A stretch of 64,000 nucleotides of DNA from JBBRMW01 sp965246845 (GCA_965246845.1 CBDFFR010000012.1:1364001-1428000), one strand, 5' to 3'; numbered from the stretch's first letter, positions 42,115-51,340 are shown. Translations and numbers: made by a program. Notes: generated by a model not told the origin, from the letters alone.

Positions 42115-42428
42115 AGGCTGATGTCCTTTTGTAAAAATTTTTACTAGTGCTCTACTTTAGTGTGATGCGGTCAAATCTACAAATTAATCTTGATCGGCAC
42201 TACGTAGTGCATGTGTTTTGATGAAAATGTCATTCTTTCAAGCCATCCATCTTCTTGCGCAACTGCGTGACATCCAAGCTATTTCATCGTGATCAACCAC
42301 TTCACCGAAATCTGTCCCCAATCTGGACGTTTTCTGGACGTTGCAAGTTTGAGTTCAGCCGTGCCGCACGGCAATAATTCCATTCAACAAGGTTCTGACT
42401 CGTTGAATGGAGTTCTCAAGCGCTTATC
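42115..42428. other. intergenic region upstream of the serine recombinase
   Basis: No gene seen. It contains the palindrome GCACTACGTAGTGC (42197), GCCGTG-cc-GCACGGC (42359) and CCATTCAAC-(13 nt)-GTTGAATGG (42379-42409). These lie upstream of the small protein and recombinase genes and may be regulatory or recombination-related. Confidence 0.4.
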
Positions 42429-42626
42429 ATGGCTATACCGTCCACTTCCAAATCCGACTGCACACCAGCACAGGAGATGCTCGTCCGACTGCTCATCGTT
42501 GCGGAGATGCTCGTCAGCCCGGAAGAAGCTGCCGCAGACAGTCAATTGTCAGAAGCGCAGCGCGCGAAACAGGAAGCGATACGCGCCGCGCTTGAGAAAT
42601 CACGAGCGGATCAGGACGATGTATAG
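42429..42626 (+). CDS. small protein upstream of the serine recombinase
   Basis: 65 residues, helical and acidic at the C-terminus (LLIVAEMLVSPEEAAADSQL; RAALEKSRADQDDV). No clear ribosome site. It lies 43 bp before the recombinase on the same strand; recombination directionality factors often occupy such a place, but it has no recognised DNA-binding motif. Unknown function. Confidence 0.45.
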   Translation: MAIPSTSKSDCTPAQEMLVRLLIVAEMLVSPEEAAADSQLSEAQRAKQEAIRAALEKSRADQDDV

Positions 42627-42669
42627 TTTGCCCGTCCGTTCCCAAGTGATGAGTATGTGCTGACCGATC

Positions 42670-44454
42670 ATGCCGAAATCCAAAAGCAAGCGTATCAACG
42701 CAACTCCTGGTTATGTGACCTACCTGCGCACGAGCGATGAAGATGCCCAAGCGCCGGAGCGTTCGCAGGACGCACAGCGCCGCGACATCCGGAGCCGTTT
42801 GCTCAATAACTATACGTTGCCTGAACTGGGTGAATACATCGACAACTACACCGGAACGTCCGCCGACCGCAAGCACTATCAACGGCTGCTCACTGATGCC
42901 CGCCTGGGCAAATTCTCGCACGTCTTCGCTGCCGTCCCGGACCGCTTTGGGCGCGACGATGTGGAAGCGCTGCGTGCCATCGACGAGATGACCAGACTGG
43001 GGATCGTGGTCCGCTTCGGCTCGCATCCCGACCTTGATCCGGCAGATGCGGATGACCGCCTGTACCTCAACATCCTGTTCGGGATGGCACGCCGCGAGTC
43101 GGCAGTCACCGGACGGCGCACCATCGGCGGGATGATCTCAAAAGCCAATGGTGGTGGCTGGCCGTACCGCGCACCGGATGGCTACCTCAACAAAGAAATC
43201 CGGCTGACCGAACTGGGTTCGGAAGAACAGCTCAAACACGCCCGCTACAAGCGCTGGGTCGAACTGGACCCGGAGCAGGGCAAAGTCTGGCGTCTGGCAT
43301 GGGACTTGTTGCTGACCGACCGCTACTCCCTTGACGACATCTGCGAGAAGCTGCATGAGCAGGGTTATCGGCGCGCCAGCGGCGCTCCCTTCGTGACCGT
43401 CGCGCGGACCAAAGAGGCTCCCGAGGGGGTGCGCGTGGCACATATTCAAGTGCTATCGCGCGCCTTTCACAACTGGTTCTACGCCGGCTGGCTGGCCGTC
43501 GACAACGACACGATGCACATCCCGCCGAAAACGATCCGGGGTGAGTGGGAACCGATCATCACCACTGAGGAGTTCGAGCGCGGGCAAGCCATTCTTGCTG
43601 AACGTGACCACAAGCCGATGCCGAACAAAAGACACTTCTACTTGCTGCAAGGCATGATCTATCTGGAGCGCGATGAGGGCGTCAGGAAACTGACGTGTGG
43701 CAAGCCGAACGCCAACCGCAAACGCGGTGGCGTCTCGTACTATTGTGTACCCAGCAGCAGCCAGAACTTTCTGTGCAAGCTCGTCGATGAGCAAATCGTG
43801 CAGCACATCAGCGCGATCACCATCGAGCCGGAGCATGTGCCGGATATTCGCAAAGAATACCTGCGAGATGTGGCGAAGTATACCAAAGACCACCAGCGCG
43901 AACGCAAGGTCATGGAAACACGCAAGCGCAAACTGGAAGAAAAGGAACTCAACCTGTGGCGAGCCTTCACCGACCATGGAATGCGTCCGCGCATCTATGA
44001 GCAACTTGCAAAGGAGTGTCAGGACGAACGCGACAAGCTGGACCTGATGATGGTGACACTCAAGGCCGAACAAATCGACCAGATCGAGGACCTTGACGCC
44101 GCATTCACCATCCTGACCGAAATCGGGATTTGGTTTCAAAAACGCACAACCGAGCGGCAACGTGCTATACTGTTGCAGATGGTCGAGCGAGTTGTCATCA
44201 ACTCTGAGGGCCGGATTCAGCGCATCGAATGGAAAGCGCCGTTTAGTTACTTGCGGAAGCTGACCGACGATGCAGGTGGTGAGAAGAACACGACCAAAAC
44301 AGCTAGAAAAGCGAAAACCAGCGGGTTTTCCGCTGGTTCACTTTCGATGTCATTAGTTGCCCCTATCGGGATTCGAACCCGAGTTTCAGCCTTGAGAGGG
44401 CCGCGTCCTAGGCCTCTAGACGATAAGGGCATGCCCAGACCTATTTCATGTTAG
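42670..44454 (+). CDS. large serine recombinase (integrase of the element)
   Basis: 594 residues as an open frame. The N-terminal resolvase domain has TYLRTSDEDAQAPERSQDAQ (Ser22 as nucleophile) and DRFGRDDVEALRAIDEM. The Recombinase domain (SKANGGGWPYRAPDGYLNKE) and a degenerate zinc ribbon (LTCGKPNANRKRGG, YYCVPSSSQNFLCKL) follow, then a long coiled coil near residues 415-465. The last ~45 codons run through the terminator and body of the tRNA-Glu gene on the opposite strand (SMSLVAPIGIRTRVSALRGP). The C-terminus therefore comes from the attachment region and would differ in the excised form. Confidence 0.88.
   Translation: MPKSKSKRINATPGYVTYLRTSDEDAQAPERSQDAQRRDIRSRLLNNYTLPELGEYIDNYTGTSADRKHYQRLLTDARLGKFSHVFAAVPDRFGRDDVEALRAIDEMTRLGIVVRFGSHPDLDPADADDRLYLNILFGMARRESAVTGRRTIGGMISKANGGGWPYRAPDGYLNKEIRLTELGSEEQLKHARYKRWVELDPEQGKVWRLAWDLLLTDRYSLDDICEKLHEQGYRRASGAPFVTVARTKEAPEGVRVAHIQVLSRAFHNWFYAGWLAVDNDTMHIPPKTIRGEWEPIITTEEFERGQAILAERDHKPMPNKRHFYLLQGMIYLERDEGVRKLTCGKPNANRKRGGVSYYCVPSSSQNFLCKLVDEQIVQHISAITIEPEHVPDIRKEYLRDVAKYTKDHQRERKVMETRKRKLEEKELNLWRAFTDHGMRPRIYEQLAKECQDERDKLDLMMVTLKAEQIDQIEDLDAAFTILTEIGIWFQKRTTERQRAILLQMVERVVINSEGRIQRIEWKAPFSYLRKLTDDAGGEKNTTKTARKAKTSGFSAGSLSMSLVAPIGIRTRVSALRGPRPRPLDDKGMPRPISC
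44304..44338 (-). terminator. terminator of tRNA-Glu
   Basis: On the minus strand AACCAGCGG-aaaac-CCGCTGGTT is followed by TTCGCTTTTCTA, 20 nt past the tRNA 3' end. It is contained within the serine recombinase reading frame. Confidence 0.72.
44358..44430 (-). tRNA. tRNA-Glu (CUC)
   Basis: A 73-nt cloverleaf is read from the minus strand: acceptor GCCCTTA / TAGGGGC, D arm TCGTCTAGAGGCCTAGGACG, anticodon stem CGGCC/GGCTG with loop CTCTCAA (anticodon CTC), T arm CTCGGGTTCGAATCCCGAT without its last bases, discriminator A. CCA is not encoded. The 3' end faces the mobile element and the 5' end with its promoter faces the chromosome, the standard layout for tRNA-integrated elements. Confidence 0.95.
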
Positions 44455-44476
44455 CAGGGCAGGATGACTTCGTCAA
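44448..44476 (-). promoter_or_regulatory. sigma-70-type promoter of tRNA-Glu
   Basis: Minus-strand TTGACG (44476-44471), 17-bp spacer, TAACAT (44453-44448), about 18 nt before the tRNA 5' end. Confidence 0.7.
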
Positions 44477-44675
44477 GGTTATATTGCTGCATCCGCGAGG
44501 CGGTTTCGACCAGGTTGTATCTTGAACTGCTGTACAACCCATACAAAAAGGGCGACGGCATCACCAGCAACCTAATTTGACTGAAAATCGCCCTTAAACG
44601 CGCATTGAGCAGCTTGTAGTGATACCTTGAACCCCGTGACGGCGGCCTGACGACACGCTAGAATTGCCTGAGGTT

Positions 44676-46040
44676 ATGGCGAAAAATACTATGGCTACTC
44701 CAGTTCTGATGCCTAAACTCGGCAACTCCGTTGAAAGTTCGATCATCGTGACATGGCGCAAGCACACGGGCGACCTCGTGACGAAGGGCGATGTATTATG
44801 CGAAGTCGAGACGGATAAATCCGTGCTGGAAGTGACCGCGCCGGAAAGTGGGACGCTTCTTGTGATGTTCCGTGCCGAAGGTGAGGATGTCCCCGTCCGC
44901 ACCGTAATTGCGGTCATCGGACAGCCGGGCGAGGATGTTTCTGAATTTGCGTCAGGTGGGATTAACCCACCATCTGCGCCCACCGCTCCCCCGACTCCGG
45001 CTCCTTTCGCGATGAAACCGCCTTCCACTGCTGCGCCGAAAACGAATGGACACCAGCCCGTCACGCCGAAAACTACGCGCGAAGACGTGCGGATTTCGCC
45101 GCGTGCGCGGGGACTCGCCGCGAAGCACGGCATCGACCCGGCAGCGCTGACCGGCAGCGGACCGGACGGGCGCATCATTCAGCGCGATATACAGGCCGCG
45201 CAGCAAGGCCGTGAACCACTGACGCCGCTCGCAAAGGATCAAGCGGCGGGGCGCGATGTACCCGCAAGTGGGAGCGGACCGGGCGGGCGCATCACGGCGG
45301 CAGACCTGCACACAGCGCCGCAGCCCGCGCCACAGCCTCAACCATCGCCGGGTGAAATCATCCCAATCAAAGGCGTTCGCAAGGTGATCGCAGAGCGCAT
45401 GGTCGGCTCCTTGCAAAATAGCGCGCAACTGACGCTCAACCGCACTGCCGATGCCCGTGCGCTGCTCGATTATCGTAAGCGGCTAAAGGCGAGCAGCGAG
45501 TCACTTGGGCTACACGGCGTTTCCGTAAATGACCTGCTGCTCTTCGCGGCCGCGCGCACGCTGCCCGCCTTCCCGGACCTAAACAGCACACTTGAGGGTG
45601 GCGCAATCCACCGCCACAAGGCGGTACATCTCGCGTTTGCGGTCGATACGCCGCGCGGCCTGCTCGTCCCCGTGATGCGGAATGCGGAGGCATTAAGCCT
45701 GCGGGCGCTCACGCTGGAGTCCAAACGGCTCGTGGAAGGCGCACAAGCCGGGACCTTGCCGCCGGAAGCGCTCAACGGCGGGACCTTCACCGTGACCAAT
45801 CTGGGCAGCCTAGGCATCGAGAGTTTCACGCCGATCATCAACCCGCCGCAGGTCGCGATCCTCGGTGTTGGAACCATCAGTCTCAAGCCCGTACAGGTCG
45901 CGGACCAGGTGAAATTTTTCCCACACCTCGCGCTCTCGCTGACCATCGATCATCAGGTTGTGGATGGCGCACCCGGTGCGCGGTTCCTCGCGGCAATAAC
46001 AGATGCGCTCTCGTCTATCGATTTGTTGAGTGCGGTGTAG
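44676..46040 (+). CDS. dihydrolipoamide acyltransferase (E2) of a 2-oxoacid dehydrogenase complex
   Basis: 454 residues from ATG 44676. The lipoyl domain (residues 6-82) has lipoyl-lysine K48 in CEVETDKSVLEV. Two peripheral-subunit-binding-like segments follow (SPRARGLAAKHGIDPAALTG and a shorter GSGPGGRITAADLH) with Ala/Pro linkers. The catalytic domain ends with LSLTIDHQVVDGAPGARFL, the H..x..DG active site (His426). It transfers acyl groups from E1 to CoA. E3 is encoded 5 bp downstream; E1 is not in the window, so the 2-oxoacid is not defined. Confidence 0.88.
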   Translation: MAKNTMATPVLMPKLGNSVESSIIVTWRKHTGDLVTKGDVLCEVETDKSVLEVTAPESGTLLVMFRAEGEDVPVRTVIAVIGQPGEDVSEFASGGINPPSAPTAPPTPAPFAMKPPSTAAPKTNGHQPVTPKTTREDVRISPRARGLAAKHGIDPAALTGSGPDGRIIQRDIQAAQQGREPLTPLAKDQAAGRDVPASGSGPGGRITAADLHTAPQPAPQPQPSPGEIIPIKGVRKVIAERMVGSLQNSAQLTLNRTADARALLDYRKRLKASSESLGLHGVSVNDLLLFAAARTLPAFPDLNSTLEGGAIHRHKAVHLAFAVDTPRGLLVPVMRNAEALSLRALTLESKRLVEGAQAGTLPPEALNGGTFTVTNLGSLGIESFTPIINPPQVAILGVGTISLKPVQVADQVKFFPHLALSLTIDHQVVDGAPGARFLAAITDALSSIDLLSAV

Positions 46041-46044
46041 CATA

Positions 46045-47373
46045 GTGGATTATGATCTGATTATCATCGGTGGCGGACCCGGCGGCTACGTTGCTGCGGA
46101 TCGCGCCGGGAGCCGGGGAAAGCGCGTGCTGCTCATCGAGCGCGAACATCTCGGCGGTCTATGCCTGAATGCGGGGTGTATCCCCTCGAAAGCGCTGCTT
46201 GCCTCCGCGAAGCTGTACGCTTCACTGCGAACTGCGGACCGTTATGGCGTGCTGGTCGAACCGCCGCGCTTCGACCTTGCCGCGGCGATGATGCGCAAAA
46301 ACAAAATCGTCGCCTCGCTGCGCGATGGGATTGCCTACCAGATGAACCGCCGCAACGTGACTGTAGCGCAGGGCGCGGCGCGGCTGATCGACCGCCGCAC
46401 AGTTCACGTCGGCGCGGAGCAGCATCACGCTTCCGCGCTCATCCTCGCGACAGGGGCGAGCCATATTCGCCCGACCATTGCAGGGTTCGACGCGCCACAG
46501 GTCTCCACGCTGTCGGATGCGCTCAGTTGGGAGGCGCTCCCCGCGTCCGTCGCGATCCTCGGTGCGGATGCGCTCGCACTCGGCGTCGGCATGATTTATC
46601 TGCTGCTGGGTGTCAACGTTAGCTTCATATCCGAAGCGGCGGGGCTGCTCCCCGATATGGAGCCGGAGATCGTCTCTACCTTGAAGCTGGAACTGCGCGC
46701 CGCGCGGTTCTATTTCAACCACACGGTCGAGGCCATTGGCGCAGGGACACTCACGGTCCGCTCTGGTGAGCAGATCAGAACGCTGGATGCGGAGCGCGTG
46801 ATCTATTCAGCAGGCCGCGCCCCGAATATTGCCGGGTTTGCGGAGATCGGGATTGACGTGGGCGGCGGGTACATCCACACCGATGATCAAATGCGGACCA
46901 ACCTTCCTGGCGTCTACGCGGTCGGGGATGTGACTGCGCGCAGCATGTGGGCGCACGCGGCTTCACGCATGGCAGAGGTCGCGGTGAATCACATCACAGG
47001 TGTAATAGACCGCTTTCGCGTCGAACAAGTCCCTACAATCATCTATACATATCCCGAAGTGGCGAGCATCGGCCACACCGAAGCGAGCGCGATACAGGCC
47101 GGGTACACCGTGCGCGCGGCGCGGCTACCGCTCAACGCCAACGGGCGCTTCCTGACCGAATACGAAGACAAGCGCGGCATGTGCAAACTCGTCATTGACG
47201 CAGAGACCAACGCCCTGCTCGGCGCAAGCCTCCTCGCGCCGAACGCGAGCGAATTGATTGCAGGTCTGGCGGCAATGGTCGCGGATGAATTTCGCGTGCA
47301 GGATGTCAGGGCGCTCACGCTGGCGCATCCCACGATGAGCGAGGTTTACAAGGATACGCTGTATGAATTATGA
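46045..47373 (+). CDS. lpdA: dihydrolipoyl dehydrogenase (E3)
   Basis: 442 residues from GTG 46045, directly after the E2 stop. FAD site VDYDLIIIGGGPGGYVAAD; redox disulfide in GGLCLNAGCIPSKALL (Cys40, Cys45); NAD region ASVAILGADALALGVGMIYL, where the usual GxGxxG is altered to GADALALG; FAD motif VYAVGDVTA; C-terminal HPTMSE with the catalytic His-Glu pair. It reoxidises the lipoyl group of E2. The last 17 bp (GCTGTATGAATTATGAT) recur at 47725 beside the toxin-antitoxin module. Confidence 0.9.
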   Translation: MDYDLIIIGGGPGGYVAADRAGSRGKRVLLIEREHLGGLCLNAGCIPSKALLASAKLYASLRTADRYGVLVEPPRFDLAAAMMRKNKIVASLRDGIAYQMNRRNVTVAQGAARLIDRRTVHVGAEQHHASALILATGASHIRPTIAGFDAPQVSTLSDALSWEALPASVAILGADALALGVGMIYLLLGVNVSFISEAAGLLPDMEPEIVSTLKLELRAARFYFNHTVEAIGAGTLTVRSGEQIRTLDAERVIYSAGRAPNIAGFAEIGIDVGGGYIHTDDQMRTNLPGVYAVGDVTARSMWAHAASRMAEVAVNHITGVIDRFRVEQVPTIIYTYPEVASIGHTEASAIQAGYTVRAARLPLNANGRFLTEYEDKRGMCKLVIDAETNALLGASLLAPNASELIAGLAAMVADEFRVQDVRALTLAHPTMSEVYKDTLYEL

Positions 47374-47402
47374 TGTAACTATCCAATATGGGAGATTGAG
47401 AT

Positions 47403-47733
47403 ATGTCTGACAAGTTGTTTACGATGATGCTGCCTGATGACCTGATTCAGCGAGTGGAAACTCCAACATAGAAGTGGCTAAACTCGTTCAGATTGCGCTT
47501 GAAAATGAGCTTGAACGACGTGAAGCAACCAGGCGCTTCTTGCAACTTGCGAATGACCTTCGTTCTGTACCGGACGAACTCAAGCCGACACCAGAGGAAA
47601 TCGACGCCATTGTGGAAGAAGTACGCTCTCAAATGTACCAGGAAGAAAAGGCGCGGTCGCAGACGTGATCCGTATCGTTTTGGATACCAACATGCCCGAT
47701 AAGGAGCGTGAATTAAAGGAATGCGCTGTATGA
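47403..47733 (+). pseudogene. broken toxin-antitoxin module (RHH antitoxin + PIN start)
   Basis: MSDKLFTMMLPDDLIQRVET is out of frame with the rest, NIEVAKLVQIALENELERRE, which runs to 47668. One missing base near 47463 explains it. A PIN-toxin start (VIRIVLDTNMPDK) overlaps the stop but ends after 22 codons. The whole is an older copy of the intact module at 47775-48414: NDLRSVPDELKPTPEEIDAI here against RDLRSIPDELKPTLEEIDAA there. Confidence 0.8.
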
Positions 47734-47774
47734 ATTATGATATGATATTTTGAATTGAGGGAGACCCACACATC

Positions 47775-48044
47775 ATGACTGACCGTATCGTAACGATTAG
47801 TTTGCCAGATGAATTGATGAACGAAATCGAAACGTCCAATATTAATGTTCAGGATGTGGTCAAGGATGCTTTACAGCGCGAGCTGGAGCGAAGCAAAGCG
47901 CGAGAGCGATTTTTGCAGGTGGCACGGGACTTGCGATCAATTCCTGATGAACTCAAGCCCACTCTGGAGGAAATCGACGCTGCTGTGCGGCAGGCTCGTG
48001 CTGAACTACGTGCCGAACGTGAGGCGGCAAGGTCCAAAACCTGA
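47775..48044 (+). CDS. ribbon-helix-helix antitoxin
   Basis: 89 residues. MTDRIVTISLPDELMNEIET is an RHH DNA-binding start; the C-terminal helix (IPDELKPTLEEIDAAVRQAR) would wrap the toxin. GGGAG precedes the ATG. The stop overlaps the PIN toxin start by one base (TGATG), typical of coupled TA pairs. It probably represses its own promoter with the toxin. Confidence 0.82.
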   Translation: MTDRIVTISLPDELMNEIETSNINVQDVVKDALQRELERSKARERFLQVARDLRSIPDELKPTLEEIDAAVRQARAELRAEREAARSKT

Positions 48045-48508
48045 TGCGCGTGGTTTTGGATACCAACGTCTTTATTTCAGCAATATTGTGGGGTGGTATT
48101 CCGGGGCATATTTACGAAGAAGTTGCGCGGTTTGAACTCATCACGTCTGAAGAACAGCTTCAGGAATTGAAGCGCGTTTTCTCATATGAGAAGTTTGCGG
48201 ACACCATCGCGCGAAAAGGCGAAACTCCACTAACGTTGCTTTTAGCTATTCGTGGTGAAGTTCGTGTTATCCAGCCTGCGCAAGTGTCCAGAGAAGTCAT
48301 TCGTGACGAGGACGATCTTATCATTCTTGGCACTGCGGTTGGCGGCACGGCAGATTATCTTGTAACCGGCGATAAAGATTTTCTCGACGTACAAACAGTG
48401 TATCAAAACATTAAGAGCCTATCCATAAATGGCGCAGTCGAAAAGGATGTGAGCGCAAGCAAATTGAACAAAGGCAAGCCAATTGGCAGCCTTCTTCATC
48501 CAGCGTGA
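48044..48508 (+). CDS. PIN-domain toxin, C-terminus replaced by an IS
   Basis: 154 residues as read. PIN residues are present: VVLDTNVFISAILWG, VIRDEDDLIILGTAV and YLVTGDKDFLDV, giving the acidic metal site of these RNases. From about residue 124 (after TVYQNIK) the frame continues into the IS5 element inserted at 48415, so the last ~20-30 residues are foreign. The core is complete and may still fold. Activity is uncertain. Confidence 0.75.
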   Translation: MRVVLDTNVFISAILWGGIPGHIYEEVARFELITSEEQLQELKRVFSYEKFADTIARKGETPLTLLLAIRGEVRVIQPAQVSREVIRDEDDLIILGTAVGGTADYLVTGDKDFLDVQTVYQNIKSLSINGAVEKDVSASKLNKGKPIGSLLHPA

Positions 48509-49346
48509 ACGGATGGAACGACGCTTGACCAGCCAGCCGAAAGTGCGCTCAATAACCCAGCGACGTGCGGGATAACGAGCTTCGCCGGGAATGGGACAGT
48601 CTGGCACAAACGGTTCCCCGCGTCGTCGGCGATGCTTGATGTGGGGGACGTAGTGCTGTTGGAGAACGAACTGCTGCACATCGGCGAAGTCGTAGCCTTT
48701 ATCAGCACACAAGTGCTGTTCGGTGGGTGGGCGCTCGACAACAATCGCCAGCACCAAGTCGTCGGCAGACCATTTGTCATGCTGGTTAGCGGCTGTCACA
48801 TGGACCGCCAGCGGCGCGCCGTGTTCATCCACCAACAGATGCACTTTGCTCCCCAACTTGGCACGGTCCGTCGGGTTCTTGCCGGTCGCTTCTCCACCGA
48901 GTGGCGCTGCGCATGAGCGACTGTCGATACTCTGCCAGTCCCAGCCGATACCTGCTCGCTCGCCATACAGCTCCACCATCGCCTGCATCATCGTTGCAAA
49001 CACTCCCGCCTGCTGCCACTCTTGAAAGTAGCGATGCAGACTTGAACTACACACCCCAAACCATTCGCGTTGCACCGCTTTCCACTGGCAACCCGTCCAC
49101 AACACAAACCATATCCCGTTCAATACCGCTCGTGCATCCGCGCGTGGTCGCCCGCGCCCACTCCCCTCTGGGAGCAGTCCCTTGACCTGTTCCCAGAGTC
49201 CTTCTGGCACACTCCAATAGTTCACGTTTTTCGGTTTTGTGGTACGCTTCGCGCTCAAGGTATATCCCGGTTTCGATGCTTTGTGGTGAAGTCATTCTGA
49301 ACCGGATATACCCCTTTTTCAATCCTCTCCTTTTATGGATAGGCTC
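48415..49346 (-). mobile_element. IS5-family element (family B), complete copy
   Basis: 932 bp with terminal inverted repeats GAGCCTATCCATAAA at both ends, flanked by TTAA on the left and TTAG on the right, both YTAR-type but not identical. It carries one intact transposase gene. It interrupts between the PIN toxin end and the CPBP-protease remnant. A second copy in the opposite orientation begins at 63228. Confidence 0.88.
48419..49258 (-). CDS. IS5-family transposase
   Basis: 279 residues from TTG/ATG-type start at 49258 (the second copy shows TTG). The N-terminal DUF4096-like part (YWSVPEGLWEQVKGLLPEG; GIWFVLWTGCQWKAVQREWF) is followed by DDE residues in WQSIDSRSCAAPLGGE, HLCADKGYDFADVQQF and RRWVIERTFGWLVKRRS. 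The open frame ends 4 bp before the element end. It appears functional. Confidence 0.9.
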   Translation of the reverse strand: MSAKRTTKPKNVNYWSVPEGLWEQVKGLLPEGSGRGRPRADARAVLNGIWFVLWTGCQWKAVQREWFGVCSSSLHRYFQEWQQAGVFATMMQAMVELYGERAGIGWDWQSIDSRSCAAPLGGEATGKNPTDRAKLGSKVHLLVDEHGAPLAVHVTAANQHDKWSADDLVLAIVVERPPTEQHLCADKGYDFADVQQFVLQQHYVPHIKHRRRRGEPFVPDCPIPGEARYPARRWVIERTFGWLVKRRSIRSRWMKKAANWLAFVQFACAHILFDCAIYG

Positions 49347-49684
49347 TTAGTGCGAGTATCATTTTGGGCGTCATATGGGCATTCTGGCATGTTGTGCCTT
49401 ATCTTCAAGCCCATAACGCCCCTGTGTGGATAGCATGGCAATGCCTCGGTACGGTTGGGTTACGAGTGCTAATGGTCTGGCTCTACAACAATACTGAAAG
49501 AAGCCTTTTTGCCGTGATCACATTTCACGCCATGATCGACGTGAGTGTCTTCTCGTTTCCCAATTACGGCTCATATTACGACCCCGGTATTGCATTTATC
49601 TTCATTGCAATAGCCTCAATAGCCGTTGCTGCCATGTGGGAACCAACAACACTCGCTCGATATAGAGCAGTGAGCCAAACATAG
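49347..49684 (+). pseudogene. CPBP-type intramembrane protease, C-terminal fragment
   Basis: ILGVIWAFWHVVPYLQ and FAVITFHAMIDVSVFSF carry motifs 2 and 3 (FxxxH and HxxxD/N) of the CPBP/CAAX protease family. Motif 1 (EExxxR) and the N-terminal half are missing because the IS ends at 49346. The ATG at 49364 is an internal Met. Inactive remnant. Confidence 0.75.
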
Positions 49685-49713
49685 AAACACCCGCTGAATG
49701 GAGTTAGATAATC

Positions 49714-50262
49714 ATGTCCGACAACTTTTACGACATTGAATTAGCCGGAGTCAAACGCAAATTACCTTTGATGGAAATTGCGCCCGGCGTCAGGATTGCG
49801 ATCCTGAATATTCTGGGAGATACCGAACTCGTGCAGGTAAGCGCAGAGCAACTTGCTCGGTTGTTATCCGGGCGTACCCCGGAAGTCATCTTCGCTCCCG
49901 AAGCCAAGGCGATCCCGTTGGCGCACATGTTGTCTGTCATTATGAAACTGCCATACGTGATCCTGCGCAAGACCCATAAGCCATACATGGGTAAGTCGAT
50001 TGAGGCAAAGACACTTTCAATCACTACCGGGACACCGCAAAAGTTGTTTCTGGATGAGAAAGACGTCAAGCTGCTGACCGGGCAGCGCATCGCGCTGGTG
50101 GACGACGTGATCAGCACGGGCAGCACCCTGCAAGCCATGCGCTTGATCGCTGAAAAGGCAGGGGCGAACGTGGTGGCGCTGGCTGCTATCGTCACCGAGG
50201 GAGACCGTGCCAGGTGGTCGGACGTATTTTCACTCGGACATTTGCAGGTTTTTCAAGATTGA
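49714..50262 (+). CDS. phosphoribosyltransferase (adenine-type)
   Basis: 182 residues. The PRPP-binding motif is in RIALVDDVISTGSTLQAM. Upstream VIFAPEAKAIPLAHMLSVIM fits type I phosphoribosyltransferases of the apt/xpt class, which make nucleotides from a purine base and PRPP. The base specificity is not certain. A ribosome site is weak (TGGAG). It is the only intact plus-strand gene in the region between the two IS5 copies. Confidence 0.82.
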   Translation: MSDNFYDIELAGVKRKLPLMEIAPGVRIAILNILGDTELVQVSAEQLARLLSGRTPEVIFAPEAKAIPLAHMLSVIMKLPYVILRKTHKPYMGKSIEAKTLSITTGTPQKLFLDEKDVKLLTGQRIALVDDVISTGSTLQAMRLIAEKAGANVVALAAIVTEGDRARWSDVFSLGHLQVFQD

Positions 50263-50329
50263 CAACACGATTTTCTTATGGCGTGAACTGCCTTGTTGAA
50301 GTTGCACCCACAAGCACAAAATGTGTGGA

Positions 50330-50823
50330 TCAAACGATTGGAATGACCAGCACAGGACATGGCGCTCGATGCAACACCGCTTCCATTGCACTACCAAGCA
50401 CCAGTTTGGAAATCCCTGTGCGCCCGTGTGTTGCCATGACAATCACATCGGATTGACTATCCGTCGCCGTATCAACAATGGTATCAACGGCATTACCCCG
50501 AATAGTTTCAATCGAAACTTTGAAGCCGTGTTGCTCGACACGACTTTTCACCTTCTCCAGATAGGCTCTTGATTGTGCAATTACTTCCGCTTCTTTGGGG
50601 TAGGGACTGGATACGCAGGCGCGCTTGTGAAGGCAAATTCGATAGAGTTCACCAAACTGACAAAACTATCCGAGTTGTCATGTACGATGACGGATAGTAA
50701 ATGAATATGGGCGTTGGGGTCAGCAACGCGCATGGCATAGTCGACCGCGGTTTCGGCGAGTTCGGAACCGTCCAGAGTGACAAGTAGTCTTTGGAAGCCC
50801 ATGATCCCATTCCTTTTTGACAT
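50330..50823 (-). pseudogene. UspA-family protein with a frameshift
   Basis: The N-terminal half (FQRLLVTLDGSELAETAVDY) ends early at PVPTPKKRK. In the other frame the sequence continues YPKEAEVIAQSRAYLEKVKS into RVEQHGFKVSIETIRGNAVD and the ATP-loop MATHGRTGISKLVLGS. A one-base change near the G4 run at 50597-50600 would restore a ~160-residue protein. The intact relative is at 60241. Confidence 0.8.
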
Positions 50824-50905
50824 TGAGCATATATCTGACGATGCTTGAAAACTTGAGCCAAAACGCAGGAGTTTTGACTGATAAATAGCACTATTCCTAA
50901 ATCTT

Positions 50906-51340
50906 TTAAGGCAATTCTTCTAGCATGACCGTGATCGCTACTTTGCCCGAAGCAAAGTGTGTGCGTTGTTCGCTGCTTAGTCCGGGATGGACAACTTGGA
51001 GGAGGGAACTAATCATTTGCAGGTGAGTAGAGATTTCGGCATGACCATTATGAGTTTCACCACGTAGTTGCACTTGAACATCTGCGCCGCCGCGCAGGTT
51101 CTTCCACCACGTATAGCCCTCGCTCGTGATGATGGAGATGGTCTCACCCCGTTGCGTGTACTGTACAGGAGTAACATATGTCATACCACTCTTGCGCCCG
51201 GTAAAGGTAATGAGCAGATAGATGCGACTAACCAGGAAATGAAACGGTGAGCGCAGAAGCAATTTCATGAAAGGATTCTGTACCTTCAGAAAGAGGCGGA
51301 ACAGGCGAGGTGGTTTATTTTGTGATGTTGTTTGAGTCAT
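50906..51340 (-). CDS. deazaflavin (F420)-dependent nitroreductase-like protein
   Basis: 144 residues of the DUF385/DDN type: LLITFTGRKSGMTYVTPVQY is the family hallmark, followed by SEGYTWWKNLRGGADVQVQL. Members use F420 or related cofactors in redox reactions; F420 use by this host is inferred. No signal peptide. A second family member is encoded at 57029. It lies at the end of the minus-strand redox run. Confidence 0.8.
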   Translation of the reverse strand: MTQTTSQNKPPRLFRLFLKVQNPFMKLLLRSPFHFLVSRIYLLITFTGRKSGMTYVTPVQYTQRGETISIITSEGYTWWKNLRGGADVQVQLRGETHNGHAEISTHLQMISSLLQVVHPGLSSEQRTHFASGKVAITVMLEELP

